A stretch of 63,809 nt of DNA, taken from contig NZ_VDFY01000290.1 of assembly GCF_006228125.1 (NCBI RefSeq), positions 1-63,809 of the forward strand, in the 5' to 3' direction. A model generated the notes under the pieces. That model ran no database searches. It was not told the DNA's origin and worked only from the letters and a program-made list of their open reading frames with translations. The position numbers and the translations under genes were made by a program. Of this stretch, positions 24,859 through 33,309 are shown one piece after another (the stretch's first letter is position 1; each line of letters begins with the position of its first letter). Origin of the DNA: Micromonospora orduensis (GTDB taxonomy: Bacteria > Actinomycetota > Actinomycetes > Mycobacteriales > Micromonosporaceae).

Positions 24859-26223
24859 TCACCAGGAGCAGGAGAGCGCCGGATCGGCCACCAGGTCGGC
24901 GGCGAGGCGGGTGCGGTGTGCGGCGATCGCCTCGCCGTACACGTCGAGCAGGCCGGCGACCGTCCGTTCCCAGGAGAAGTGCCGGGCGTGCTGCTCGGCA
25001 CCCCGGGCCAGCGAGGCGCGGCGGGCCGGGTCGGGCAGCAGACGGCCCAACGCGAGGGCCCAGTCCACCGGGTCGTGCCCGTCGATCAGCACCCCGCTCA
25101 CCTGGTCCCGTACGGCGGTGACCAGCCCGCCCACGGCGGCCGCCAGCACCGGCGTACCGCAGGCCTGCGCCTCCAGCGCCACCAGCCCGAACGATTCGTT
25201 GTGCGACGGCACCGCGACCACGTCGGCGGCCCGGTACAGCGCCGGCAGGTCGTCCCCGGTACGCGGCGGCAGGAACCGCACCCGGTCGGTCACCCCGAGC
25301 GTGGCGGCCAGCTCGATCAGCGCGGTCGGCCGGTCCAGGCCGCTGCCACTGGGACCACCGCAGATCACCACGGTCACCTGACCGGCAAGGGCCGGATCGC
25401 GCTGCCGCAGCGCGGCCACCGCCCGGATCAGCACGTCGGGAGCCTTGAGTGGCTGGATCCGACCGACGAAGGCGACCACGTACCCCTCGACCGGCAGTCC
25501 CAGCCGACGACGGGCGTCGCGGGTGGCCGCGGACCGCTCGCCCGGCGCGGGTCGGAACCGGTCCAGGTCGACGCCCGGCTGCACCACGCTCACGCGGGCC
25601 GGATCGGCGTCGTACCGATCGACGAGGTCGGCGGCCTCCACGCGGGTGTTGGCGACCAGCCGGTCCGCCTCCGCGACCACCTGCTCCTCGCCGATCACCC
25701 GGGCCTTGGGCTCCGGCCTGTCGTCGGCCGCGAGCTGGGCGTTCTTGACCTTCGCCAGGGTGTGCGCGGTGTGCACCAGCGGCACGCCCCAGCGCTCCTT
25801 GGCGAGCCAGCCGACCTGGCCGGAGAGCCAGTAGTGGGAGTGGATCAGGTCGTAGTGACCGGGCGGGCGGGACGCCTCGGCCCGCAGCACCCCGGCCGTG
25901 AAGGCGCAGAGCTGCCCGGGCAGCTCCTCCTTGGTCAGCCCCTCCAGCGGGCCGGAGGTGATGTGCCGGACCTGCACGCCGGGGGCCATCTCGACCACCG
26001 GAGGCAGGTCGCCGGAGGTGGCCCGGGTGAAGATCTCCACCTCGACGTTGGCCTCGGCCAGCCGCCGGGCGACCTCCAGGATGTAGACGTTCATCCCGCC
26101 GGCATCACCCGTGCCGGGTTGGTGCAGCGGTGACGTGTGCACCGACAGGGTGGCGATCCGACGCGGCCGGGGCCAGGGTTGGGCACCTCGCTGACGACCG
26201 ACGCCGGTGTGCATTTCCGCCAC
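24859..26223 (-). CDS. mshA: D-inositol-3-phosphate glycosyltransferase MshA
   Basis: This GT4-family glycosyltransferase of 454 residues joins UDP-GlcNAc to 1L-myo-inositol-1-phosphate, the first step of mycothiol synthesis. The N-terminal motif LSVHTSPLHQPGTGDAGGMN, VAFVGRIQPLKAPDVLI and the nucleotide-sugar motif PSHNESFGLVALEAQACGTPV (E-x7-E) are clear. GTG 26223 follows GAGGAG; the frame continues to 26307 without supporting signals. The YbjN-MshA-SDR-MurB order matches Rv0487-Rv0482. Confidence 0.95.
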   Translation of the reverse strand: MAEMHTGVGRQRGAQPWPRPRRIATLSVHTSPLHQPGTGDAGGMNVYILEVARRLAEANVEVEIFTRATSGDLPPVVEMAPGVQVRHITSGPLEGLTKEELPGQLCAFTAGVLRAEASRPPGHYDLIHSHYWLSGQVGWLAKERWGVPLVHTAHTLAKVKNAQLAADDRPEPKARVIGEEQVVAEADRLVANTRVEAADLVDRYDADPARVSVVQPGVDLDRFRPAPGERSAATRDARRRLGLPVEGYVVAFVGRIQPLKAPDVLIRAVAALRQRDPALAGQVTVVICGGPSGSGLDRPTALIELAATLGVTDRVRFLPPRTGDDLPALYRAADVVAVPSHNESFGLVALEAQACGTPVLAAAVGGLVTAVRDQVSGVLIDGHDPVDWALALGRLLPDPARRASLARGAEQHARHFSWERTVAGLLDVYGEAIAAHRTRLAADLVADPALSCSW

Positions 26224-26426
26224 GTCCGCTCCTCTGTCACGGTTGATGCCGTCCCGCACGACCGGCGCTTCTCGGTCAACCTGTACGCCGGATGTCATCT
26301 TCCCCATCGGGCTACGGAAATGCGCCAGCGCGCCCGCCCGGGGTGACGGACCTCATCACCGGACGCCCGTCGATGCGCGCCACGCCCGGTCGGAGGCGGC
26401 CGCGCGGCCGGGGTGACAATGGCCCG

Positions 26427-27194
26427 ATGACCTCTGTCGCCATCGTCACGGGAGCGTCCAGCGGGATCGGCGCGGCCACCGCCCGTCGCCTCGCCGCCGA
26501 GGGTTTCCACGTACTCGCCGCCGCCCGCCGCGCCGACCGGCTCGCCGACCTCGTCAAGGAGATCACCGCCGCCGGCGGTCAGGCCACCGCGGTGACCTGC
26601 GACGTCACCTCGGACGAGTCGGTCGCCGGGCTGGCCGAGGCCGCCGCACAGGCGCCCGGTCCGGTCACCCTGCTCGTCAACAACGCAGGCGGCGCGCGCG
26701 GGCTGGACCCGGTGGAGTCCGCCTCGATCGGCGACTGGCAGTGGATGTACGACGTGAACGTGCTCGGCACCCTGCGGGTCACCCAGGCGCTGCTGCCGGC
26801 GCTGGAGGCGTCCGGCGGCGGCACCATCGTGGTGGTCTCCTCCACCGCCGGCCTGACCGTCTACGAGGGCGGAGGCGGCTACACGGCCGCGAAGCACGCG
26901 CAGACCGCCATCGCCGGCACGCTCCGGCTGGAGTTGTGCGGCCGACCGCTGCGGGTCGTCGAGATTGATCCGGGCATGGTGAGGACCGACGAGTTCGGGC
27001 TGGTCCGCTTCGACGGCGACGCCGACCGGGCCGCCGCCGTCTACGCCGGAGTGCCCGACCCGCTCGTCGCCGACGACGTGGCGGACTGCATCGCCTGGTG
27101 CGCCACCCGCCCGCAGCACGTCAACGTGGACCGGCTGGTGGTCCGGCCACGGGCGCAGGCAGCCCAGCACAAGGTGCACCGAATCGGTAGTTGA
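26427..27194 (+). CDS. SDR family NAD(P)-dependent oxidoreductase
   Basis: This classical short-chain dehydrogenase of 255 residues has the cofactor motif TGASSGIGAATA, the motif NNAGGARG, the catalytic Ser in VVVSSTAG and the YTAAK catalytic Tyr/Lys. It corresponds to Rv0484c in position. GACAAT lies 6 nt before the ATG. It is divergent from mshA across about 200 nt without another ORF, and the methyltransferase-like gene follows after 7 nt. The substrate is unknown. Confidence 0.92.
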   Translation: MTSVAIVTGASSGIGAATARRLAAEGFHVLAAARRADRLADLVKEITAAGGQATAVTCDVTSDESVAGLAEAAAQAPGPVTLLVNNAGGARGLDPVESASIGDWQWMYDVNVLGTLRVTQALLPALEASGGGTIVVVSSTAGLTVYEGGGGYTAAKHAQTAIAGTLRLELCGRPLRVVEIDPGMVRTDEFGLVRFDGDADRAAAVYAGVPDPLVADDVADCIAWCATRPQHVNVDRLVVRPRAQAAQHKVHRIGS

Positions 27195-27201
27195 CGCTGG
27201 C

Positions 27202-27990
27202 ATGAGCGGGGCAGCGCGGCGCCGGCCGCTCGGCGTGGTCACCCGGGGCACCACCAACCCGAACCGGCTCCGCCGGGTGGACAACTGGATCGTCGCCACC
27301 TGCGCCGACCGGCTGGTGGCGGCGGCCGACCCGCTGGTGGTCGATCTCGGCTACGGCGCGACCCCGGTGACCGCGGTGGAGCTGCGGGCCCGGCTGGCCG
27401 CGGCGGTACGTCGCGACGTACGCCTGGTCGGGCTGGAGATCGACCCGGCCCGGGTGGCCGCCGCGGCGCCGGCCGCCGACCCGCCCGGGCTGACCTTCGC
27501 CCGCGGTGGGTTCGAGCTGGCCGGGCTCCGGCCGGTGCTGGTCCGCGCGTTCAACGTCCTACGACAGTACGACGAGACCGAGGTGACCGACGCCTGGCGG
27601 ACGATGACCGCCGCGCTCGCCCCCGGTGGGGCACTCGTCGAGGGCACCTGCGACGAGCTGGGTCGACTCGCCAGCTGGTTGCTGATCGACGCGGACGGCC
27701 CCCGCACGTTGACCCTGGCCGCGAAGCTCACCACGCTGGGCAGCCCCGCCGAGCTGGCCGAGCGGCTACCCAAGGCGCTGATCCATCGCAACGTCCCTGG
27801 TGAACCGGTCCACGACCTGATCCGGGCCCTGGACGGCGCCTGGCGGGCCGCCGCCCCGTACGCCACCTTCGGCCCCCGCCAGCGCTGGGTGCGGGCGGTG
27901 ACCAGCCTGAAGGACAGCGGCTGGCCCGTCCTGCCCACCCCGAAGCGCTGGCGCCAGGGCGAACTGACCCTCCCCTGGCCCCTCTCCTGA
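27202..27990 (+). CDS. class I SAM-dependent methyltransferase-like protein
   Basis: This 262-residue protein has a methyltransferase motif I VVDLGYGATP, an acidic GLEIDPARV after beta-2 and LAPGGALVEGTCDELGR as post-motif III. The fold is recognisable, but there is no target signature. The 7-nt gap indicates co-transcription with the SDR gene. Its TGA stop forms the first bases of the terminator hairpin shared with murB. Confidence 0.78.
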   Translation: MSGAARRRPLGVVTRGTTNPNRLRRVDNWIVATCADRLVAAADPLVVDLGYGATPVTAVELRARLAAAVRRDVRLVGLEIDPARVAAAAPAADPPGLTFARGGFELAGLRPVLVRAFNVLRQYDETEVTDAWRTMTAALAPGGALVEGTCDELGRLASWLLIDADGPRTLTLAAKLTTLGSPAELAERLPKALIHRNVPGEPVHDLIRALDGAWRAAAPYATFGPRQRWVRAVTSLKDSGWPVLPTPKRWRQGELTLPWPLS

Positions 27991-28016
27991 CCCACCCGAA
28001 CGCATGGGGTGGGTCA
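27988..28016. terminator. bidirectional terminator containing both stop codons
   Basis: TGACCCACCC (27988-27997) pairs perfectly with GGGTGGGTCA (28007-28016) around a 9-nt loop. The TGA stop of the methyltransferase gene is the outer end of one arm, and the murB stop, read on the other strand, is the outer end of the other. Confidence 0.85.
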
Positions 28017-29096
28017 GAGGGTGCAGTTGATCAGGACCGGTTCGGGGTGAAGGGTCACGCCGAAGCGGGCGTGCACCTCGTCGCGGATGGTGGCGGCCAG
28101 GGTGAGCAGGTCACCGGTGCTGGCCGTGCCGCTGTGGTTGGTGAGGGCCAGGGTGTGCTTGCCGGAGATGGCCACGCCGTCCGGGCCGGGGTGCCCCTTC
28201 GCGAAGCCGGCCTTGTCGATCAGCCAGGCGGCGCTCACCTTGACCATGCCGTCGGCGCCGGGCCAGTTCGGCGGGTCACCCAGGTCGGCGGCGCGTTCCC
28301 GCAGCGACTCGTACGTCGCCGGGTCGAGCACCGGGTTGGTGAAGAAGGAGCCGACGGAGCGGGTGTCCGGGTCGGCGGCGTCGAGCACCATGCCCTTGCC
28401 GGCGCGTAGGCGCAGCACGGCCGCGCGGGCGTCGGCAAGCGCCACCCGGTCGCCGACCTCGACGCCGAGCGCCCGGGCCAGTTCGGCGTACCGCACCGGG
28501 CCGGAGAGCGGGGACCGGGTGAGCCGGAAGTCGACGGAGAGGACCACCCAGCGGTCCCGGTACTTGAAGATGCTGCCCCGGTAGGCGAATCCGCAGTCGG
28601 CGGCGGGGATGAGGTAGCGAGTGTCCTCGGCCCGGTCGTACACCTCGACACCGGTGATCGTCTCGGCGACCTCCTGGCCGTACGCGCCGACGTTCTGGAT
28701 CGGGGTCGCGCCGGTCGAGCCGGGGACGCCGGAGAGGCATTCCAGGCCGGCCCAGCCGTTGGCGACTGTGGCGGCGACCAGGTCGTCCCATGGCTCGCCG
28801 GCCTCGACGCGTACGGTGACCGACCCGGTGTCCTCGGCGACGACCCGCAGGCCCCGGGAGCGCACCAGCACGACGGTGCCGGCGAAGCCTGTGTCGCTGA
28901 TCACCACGTTGCTGCCGCCGGCCAGGACGAGGATCGGTTCCTCGGCGGCGCGGACGGCGCGGACGATCTCGTCGGCGCTGGTCGCGGCCACGATCCGCCC
29001 GGCCGGCCCGCCCATCCGCAGCGTGGTGTAGCTGGCCAGTGGACCAGGGATGGCACGATCGGCTTCGGTTGTCGGCTGGGCGTAGGCGTCTGACAC
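28014..29096 (-). CDS. murB: UDP-N-acetylmuramate dehydrogenase MurB
   Basis: This FAD enzyme of 360 residues reduces UDP-GlcNAc-enolpyruvate in peptidoglycan synthesis. FAD-binding segments are TTLRMGGPAGRIV and LAGGSNVVISDTGF. CLSGVPGSTGATPIQNVGAYGQE, the type I loop YRGSIFKYRDRWVV, the catalytic Ser of SVGSFFTNPVL and the Glu of LHPEPVLI are present. GTG 29096 is 7 nt after TAAGGT, so it is leaderless; the long upstream extension of the frame is not coding. It converges with the methyltransferase gene. Confidence 0.95.
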   Translation of the reverse strand: MSDAYAQPTTEADRAIPGPLASYTTLRMGGPAGRIVAATSADEIVRAVRAAEEPILVLAGGSNVVISDTGFAGTVVLVRSRGLRVVAEDTGSVTVRVEAGEPWDDLVAATVANGWAGLECLSGVPGSTGATPIQNVGAYGQEVAETITGVEVYDRAEDTRYLIPAADCGFAYRGSIFKYRDRWVVLSVDFRLTRSPLSGPVRYAELARALGVEVGDRVALADARAAVLRLRAGKGMVLDAADPDTRSVGSFFTNPVLDPATYESLRERAADLGDPPNWPGADGMVKVSAAWLIDKAGFAKGHPGPDGVAISGKHTLALTNHSGTASTGDLLTLAATIRDEVHARFGVTLHPEPVLINCTL

Positions 29097-29165
29097 GTCT
29101 TTCACCTTAGGCTGAGGAGTAGCCGTGGCACCCACTGGTCGCCCGGCACCCCCGGGAGGATGGCG

Positions 29166-29924
29166 ATGAGCAGACTGCAGGGCAGCAAGGATTTCTGGAT
29201 CGGTGCGCTCCGAGCGGAGGGGCCCGCCTTCGCCGCGGCGGTGGCCGAGGCGCCGCCGGAGACACCGGTGCTGTCCTGTCCGGGCTGGACAGTCAACGAT
29301 CTCACCTTGCACCTCGCCGGTATCTACCATTGGGTTTCTTCGTTCGTCGGTTCCGGCGTGACGAGCGCGCCGGCCCGCCGGGAACGGGTCGAGCTGGAGC
29401 CCGGTGTCAGCCCGTTGCAGTTCTGGCAGCAGGGCTACGACAAGGTGATGACCCTCTTCGACGGCCTCGACCCGGAGGCGCCGGCGTGGAACTGGGCCCC
29501 GCAGCCGAAGCGGGCGGGTTTCTGGCCGCGCCGGATGGCGCACGAGACGGCGGTGCACCGCTGGGACGCGCAGCTCGCCATCGCCGCCGGTGAGCCGGTG
29601 GAGGCGAAGCTCGCGGCGGACGGGGTGAGCGAGGTGCTGGACACCTGGCTGCCGGCGGGCCGGCGGCAGGTGCCGGGCGACTGGCATGGCGTGGTGCAGC
29701 TCGCGGCGACGGACGCGGATCAGGAGTGGTATCTGCGGCTGCGCGGCCAGGGGGTGGCCCTGCTGGACACCGCGACCATCCTCGACCACGACGATCACCA
29801 CGCCCGGGCGCAGGTCACCGGCACCGCGAGCGACCTCCTGCTGGCGCTCTGGGGTCGGGTGAGCTTCGAGACGTTGGACGTCACCGGGGACGGCACGCTG
29901 CTCGACGGTCTGCGTACCGGCTGA
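29166..29924 (+). CDS. maleylpyruvate isomerase-type mycothiol-dependent enzyme
   Basis: This DinB-fold protein of 252 residues has the MDMPI N-terminal domain: LSCPGWTVNDLTLHLAGIYHW and MAHETAVHRWDAQLA, whose His residues hold the metal. A C-terminal SCP2-like half ends LLLALWGR. It is expected to use mycothiol in isomerisation or detoxification. The second ATG (29166) has GGAGG at 6 nt; ATG 29160 abuts it. It is divergent from murB and followed by a strong terminator. Confidence 0.88.
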   Translation: MSRLQGSKDFWIGALRAEGPAFAAAVAEAPPETPVLSCPGWTVNDLTLHLAGIYHWVSSFVGSGVTSAPARRERVELEPGVSPLQFWQQGYDKVMTLFDGLDPEAPAWNWAPQPKRAGFWPRRMAHETAVHRWDAQLAIAAGEPVEAKLAADGVSEVLDTWLPAGRRQVPGDWHGVVQLAATDADQEWYLRLRGQGVALLDTATILDHDDHHARAQVTGTASDLLLALWGRVSFETLDVTGDGTLLDGLRTG

Positions 29925-29931
29925 CCAACCC

Positions 29932-29979
29932 AACACGAACGAGGGCGTCACCCCAGGGGGTGACGCCCTCGTTCGTGTT
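29932..29979. terminator. 23-bp perfect hairpin terminator
   Basis: The arms 29932-29954 and 29957-29979 are fully complementary over 23 bp (core GGGCGTCACCCC). The hairpin closes 7 nt after the isomerase stop and insulates it from the sugar operon promoter. Confidence 0.88.
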
Positions 29980-30001
29980 CGGGACTTTCTCGGCAACTTC
30001 G

Positions 30002-30015
30002 AGAGAGCGCTCTCT
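30002..30015. promoter_or_regulatory. upstream LacI-type operator O1
   Basis: AGAGAGCGCTCTCT is a perfect 14-bp palindrome whose last T is the first base of the -35 TTGACA. It has the GAGCGCTC core of the CebR/LacI operators in streptomycetes. Confidence 0.82.
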
Positions 30016-30043
30016 TGACAGCGCCGACCACACCCACCACTCT
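30015..30043 (+). promoter_or_regulatory. promoter of the beta-glucoside operon
   Basis: TTGACA (30015-30020), a 17-nt spacer and CACTCT (30038-30043) form the promoter, with predicted +1 near 30050 inside operator O2. The mRNA leader carries GAGAGGGG as Shine-Dalgarno, partly enclosed in a GGGGT/ACCCC hairpin (30090-30103) that abuts the ATG. Confidence 0.72.
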
Positions 30044-30048
30044 CGGGT

Positions 30049-30060
30049 GAGAGCGCTCTC
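30049..30060. promoter_or_regulatory. downstream LacI-type operator O2
   Basis: GAGAGCGCTCTC is a perfect 12-bp palindrome at the transcription start, with its centre 46 bp from that of O1. Binding at both would occlude the -35 and the start site. Confidence 0.82.
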
Positions 30061-30103
30061 TCAACACACCGCCATCGATCACCTTGAGAGGGGTCCGAAC
30101 CCC

Positions 30104-31411
30104 ATGGCAGTCTTCCCGCGCCGCCGCCTCGCAGCGGTGGCCCTCGCCGCCACCACAGCCCTGCTCGTCACCGCCGGCTGCGGCAGCGGAGACGAGCAGG
30201 GCGGAGACGGACCGGTCACACTGACCGTCGACGTCTTCGGCCAGTTCGGCTACGAGCAGCTCTACCAGGAGTACATGGCCGCGCACCCCGACGTGAAGAT
30301 CGTCGAGCGGGGCACCGGCACCAACCTCGACGAGTACTCACCGAAGCTCACCCAGTGGCTCGCCGCCGGCCGGGGCGCCGGCGACGTGGTGGCCATCGAG
30401 GAGGGCCTGCTGGTCGAGTACAAGGCCAACCCGGGCAACTTCGTCAACCTGCTGGACCACGGCGCGGCCGACCTCAAGGGCAACTTCCTCGAATGGAAGT
30501 GGAACGCCGGTCTGACCGCCGACGGCAAGCAGCTCATCGGGCTCGGCACCGACGTCGGCGGCATCGCCATGTGCTACCGCAAGGACCTCTTCGAAAAGGC
30601 CGGCCTGCCCACCGAGCGGGACGAGGTGTCGAAGCTCTGGCCCACCTGGCAGGACTACATCGCCACCGGCGAGAAGTTCGTCGCCGCCAAGACCGGCGCG
30701 TCCTTCCTCGACGCGGCCACCAACACCTTCAACACCATCCTGCTCCAGAACGCCGGCAACACCTCCGGCTACAGCTACTACGACACAAGCGAGAAGCTGG
30801 TTGTCGACAGCAACCCGGCCGTGCGGCAGGCCTGGGACACCACAATGGACATCATCGACTCGGGCCTCTCCGGCAAGTACGGCTCCTGGTCCGAGGAGTG
30901 GGTGTCCGCCTTCAAGCAGTCGAAGTTCGCCACCATCGCCTGCCCGGCCTGGATGACCGGTGTCATCGAGCAGAACGCCGGCCCGGCCGCCACGGGCAAG
31001 TGGGACATCGCCCGGGTGCCCGGCAACGGCGGAAACTGGGGCGGCTCGCACCTCGCCGTGCCCAAGCAGAGCAAGCACCAGGCCGAGGCCATCGAGCTGG
31101 CCAAGTTCCTGACCAGCGCCAAGGGCCAGATCGGCGCGTTCAAGGCCAAGGGCCCGCTGCCCTCCTCGCCGCAGGCCCTCGACGACCCGGCGATCACCGG
31201 CGCGACAAACGCGTACTTCTCCGGGGCGCCCGTCGGCTCGATCTTCGGCAGCGGCGCGAAGAGCCTCAAGCCGGTCTACATGGGCCCGAAGAACCAGGCC
31301 GTCCGCACCGAGGTGGAGAACGCCGTACGGACCGTGGAGCTGGGCCAGCGTAACCCTGCCCAGGGCTGGACGGACGCGGTGAACAACGCCAAGAAGGCCG
31401 CCGCCAAGTAG
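30104..31411 (+). CDS. sugar ABC transporter substrate-binding lipoprotein (CebE-like)
   Basis: This 435-residue family 1 solute-binding protein has an RRR n-region and the lipobox LVTAGC. Typical features are VDVFGQFGYEQLYQEYMAAHPDVKI, LAAGRGAGDVVAIEEG, GSHLAVPKQSKHQAEAIELAKFL and GAFKAKGPLPSS. It should capture an oligosaccharide outside the cell; the GH1 gene downstream points to cellobiose or another beta-glucoside. It is the first gene of the operon, and its expression should be set by the two operators at 30002-30060. Confidence 0.93.
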   Translation: MAVFPRRRLAAVALAATTALLVTAGCGSGDEQGGDGPVTLTVDVFGQFGYEQLYQEYMAAHPDVKIVERGTGTNLDEYSPKLTQWLAAGRGAGDVVAIEEGLLVEYKANPGNFVNLLDHGAADLKGNFLEWKWNAGLTADGKQLIGLGTDVGGIAMCYRKDLFEKAGLPTERDEVSKLWPTWQDYIATGEKFVAAKTGASFLDAATNTFNTILLQNAGNTSGYSYYDTSEKLVVDSNPAVRQAWDTTMDIIDSGLSGKYGSWSEEWVSAFKQSKFATIACPAWMTGVIEQNAGPAATGKWDIARVPGNGGNWGGSHLAVPKQSKHQAEAIELAKFLTSAKGQIGAFKAKGPLPSSPQALDDPAITGATNAYFSGAPVGSIFGSGAKSLKPVYMGPKNQAVRTEVENAVRTVELGQRNPAQGWTDAVNNAKKAAAK

Positions 31412-31424
31412 CCCGAGCGAGCGT

Positions 31425-31458
31425 GCGGGCGGGCCTCGGGAGCCGGGGTCCCGCCCGC
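31425..31458 (+). other. intra-operon hairpin after the binding-protein gene
   Basis: GCGGGCGGG (31425-31433) pairs perfectly with CCCGCCCGC (31450-31458) in the 69-nt gap before the permease genes. Such hairpins usually protect the upstream mRNA and lower downstream expression, giving more binding protein than permease. Confidence 0.6.
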
Positions 31459-31480
31459 GCGACGAAAGGAGTTCTCGGGC

Positions 31481-32479
31481 ATGGCCGTCCAGCTCGACGC
31501 CCGTCCGCCGGTCACACCGGCAACCGGTAACCACAGCCAATCCTCGGGTCGGCTCAGCCGGTTCGACACCCGCTTCTCGCCGTACCTCTACATCGCCCCG
31601 TTCTTCCTGATCTTCGGCGTCTTCGGGGCGTACCCGCTGGCGTACACCTTCTGGGTGTCGCTGCACGACTGGGACCTGCTCGGCAGCGACCACCCGTTCG
31701 TCGGCGCGGAGAACTACACCCGGCTGCTCGCCGACGTCGACTTCTGGCACGCGCTTGTCAACACGCTTGGCATCTTCGTGATCTCCACGGTGCCGCAACT
31801 GCTCGCCGCGCTCTGGCTGGCCAACCTCCTGAACCGGGGGCTGCGGGCCCGCACCGGCTGGCGGATGGCCGTGCTCGTCCCGAACGTCACCTCCACGGCC
31901 GCCGTGGCGATCGTCTTCGGGGTGCTCTTCGGCCGCGAGTTCGGCATGATCAACTGGCTGCTCGACCTGATCGGGATGGACGCCATCGAGTGGAAGTCCA
32001 ACCGGATCGCCTCCTGGGTGGCGATCTCCGCCATGGTCGACTGGCGGTGGACCGGCTACAACGCGCTGATCCTGCTGGCCGCGATGCAGGCCATCCCCCG
32101 CGACCTGTACGAGGCGGCGGCGATCGACGGCGCCAGCCGGGCCCGGCAGTTCTGGTCGGTCACCGTGCCGCTGCTCAAACCGACGATCATCTTCTGCACC
32201 ATCATCGCCACCATCGGCGGCCTGCAACTCTTCACCGAACCCCGGATGTTCAACTCCGGCACCAATCCGATCCGCGGTGGGCCGCTGCGCGAGTCGCAGA
32301 CCCTGACCATGTACATGTTCGAGAACGCCTTCTCCCCGCACTACAACTTCGGGTACGGCTCGGCCGTGGCCTGGCTGCTCTTCGCGCTCATCGCGATCGT
32401 GGCAGCGGTCAACGTGCTGATCCTGCGCCGACTCGGCGGCGGAGCGCGTCCCAGCGCCCGGAAGGGACCCACCCGATGA
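31481..32479 (+). CDS. sugar ABC transporter permease (MalF/CebF-like)
   Basis: This 332-residue inner-membrane component has six predicted helices beginning YLYIAPFFLIFGVFGAYPLA and the EAA loop DLYEAAAIDGASRARQFWSVTVPLLKP that contacts the ATPase. GAAAGGAG lies upstream of the ATG. No ATPase gene is in the operon, so a shared MsiK-type ATPase encoded elsewhere is likely, as in streptomycetes. Confidence 0.93.
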   Translation: MAVQLDARPPVTPATGNHSQSSGRLSRFDTRFSPYLYIAPFFLIFGVFGAYPLAYTFWVSLHDWDLLGSDHPFVGAENYTRLLADVDFWHALVNTLGIFVISTVPQLLAALWLANLLNRGLRARTGWRMAVLVPNVTSTAAVAIVFGVLFGREFGMINWLLDLIGMDAIEWKSNRIASWVAISAMVDWRWTGYNALILLAAMQAIPRDLYEAAAIDGASRARQFWSVTVPLLKPTIIFCTIIATIGGLQLFTEPRMFNSGTNPIRGGPLRESQTLTMYMFENAFSPHYNFGYGSAVAWLLFALIAIVAAVNVLILRRLGGGARPSARKGPTR

Positions 32480-33309
32480 GCCGGCTCTGGCGGGCCACCC
32501 CGCTCACCTACCTGGCCCTGGTGTTCGCCGCCGTCCTGTCGATCTTCCCGATCTGGTGGATGTTCGTCGTCGCCAGCCGCAGCAACGACGCGATGGGCCA
32601 ACTGCCACCCCCGGTCACCCCCGGCGGCAACCTGGGCGCGAACATCGCCCGGCTGTTCGACAACACCGACGCGTACTTCCTCACCGGCCTGATCAACTCG
32701 GCGATCGTCGCGACCACAGTGACCGTCTCCGTGGTGTTCTTCTCCAGCCTGGCCGGGTTCGCCTTCGCCAAACTGAGGTTCCGGGGCCGCAACGCCCTGC
32801 TGCTGGTGATCATCGCGACCATGATGGTGCCGACCCAGCTCGGCGTGATCCCGCTCTACCTGCTCATGACCAAGCTGCAGTGGAACGACCGACTGCCCGC
32901 GGTGATCGTCCCGGTGCTGGTCACCGGGTTCGGCGTGTTCATGATGCGGCAGTACGCCGGCCAGGCCATCAGCGACGAACTGATCGAGGCCGCCCGGATG
33001 GACGGCTGCGGCACCGCCCGCATCTGGTGGCACGTGGTGCTGCCCGCGCTGCGCCCGGCCGCCGCCGTGCTCGGTCTGCTCACGTTCATGACCACCTGGA
33101 ACGACTTCCTGTGGCCGTACGCTGTGCTGAACGATCCGGCGAACCCAACCGTTCAGCTCTCCCTGCGAGCGCTGTCCGACGGGTATTACCAGGACATGTC
33201 GCAGGTGTTCACCGGAACGGCAATCGCGACACTGCCCCTGCTACTGGTCTTCGTGCTGTTCGGCCGTCAGATCATCGGCGGGATCATGGAAGGTGCGGTC
33301 AAGGCGTGA
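32476..33309 (+). CDS. sugar ABC transporter permease (MalG/CebG-like)
   Basis: This 277-residue permease has six helices and the EAA loop DELIEAARMDGCGTARIWWHVVLPALRP. Its ATG overlaps the stop of the first permease by 4 nt. The two permeases should form the heterodimeric channel for the beta-glucoside. Confidence 0.93.
   Translation: MSRLWRATPLTYLALVFAAVLSIFPIWWMFVVASRSNDAMGQLPPPVTPGGNLGANIARLFDNTDAYFLTGLINSAIVATTVTVSVVFFSSLAGFAFAKLRFRGRNALLLVIIATMMVPTQLGVIPLYLLMTKLQWNDRLPAVIVPVLVTGFGVFMMRQYAGQAISDELIEAARMDGCGTARIWWHVVLPALRPAAAVLGLLTFMTTWNDFLWPYAVLNDPANPTVQLSLRALSDGYYQDMSQVFTGTAIATLPLLLVFVLFGRQIIGGIMEGAVKA

Noticed and set aside
23197..26133. Plus-strand open frame of 978 codons
   Set aside because: It crosses three well-supported minus-strand genes and includes the reverse of the 18-bp repeat.
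30338..32341. Minus-strand open frame of 667 codons opposite the sugar-transport genes
   Set aside because: The binding protein and permease on the plus strand have full family motifs and operon structure.
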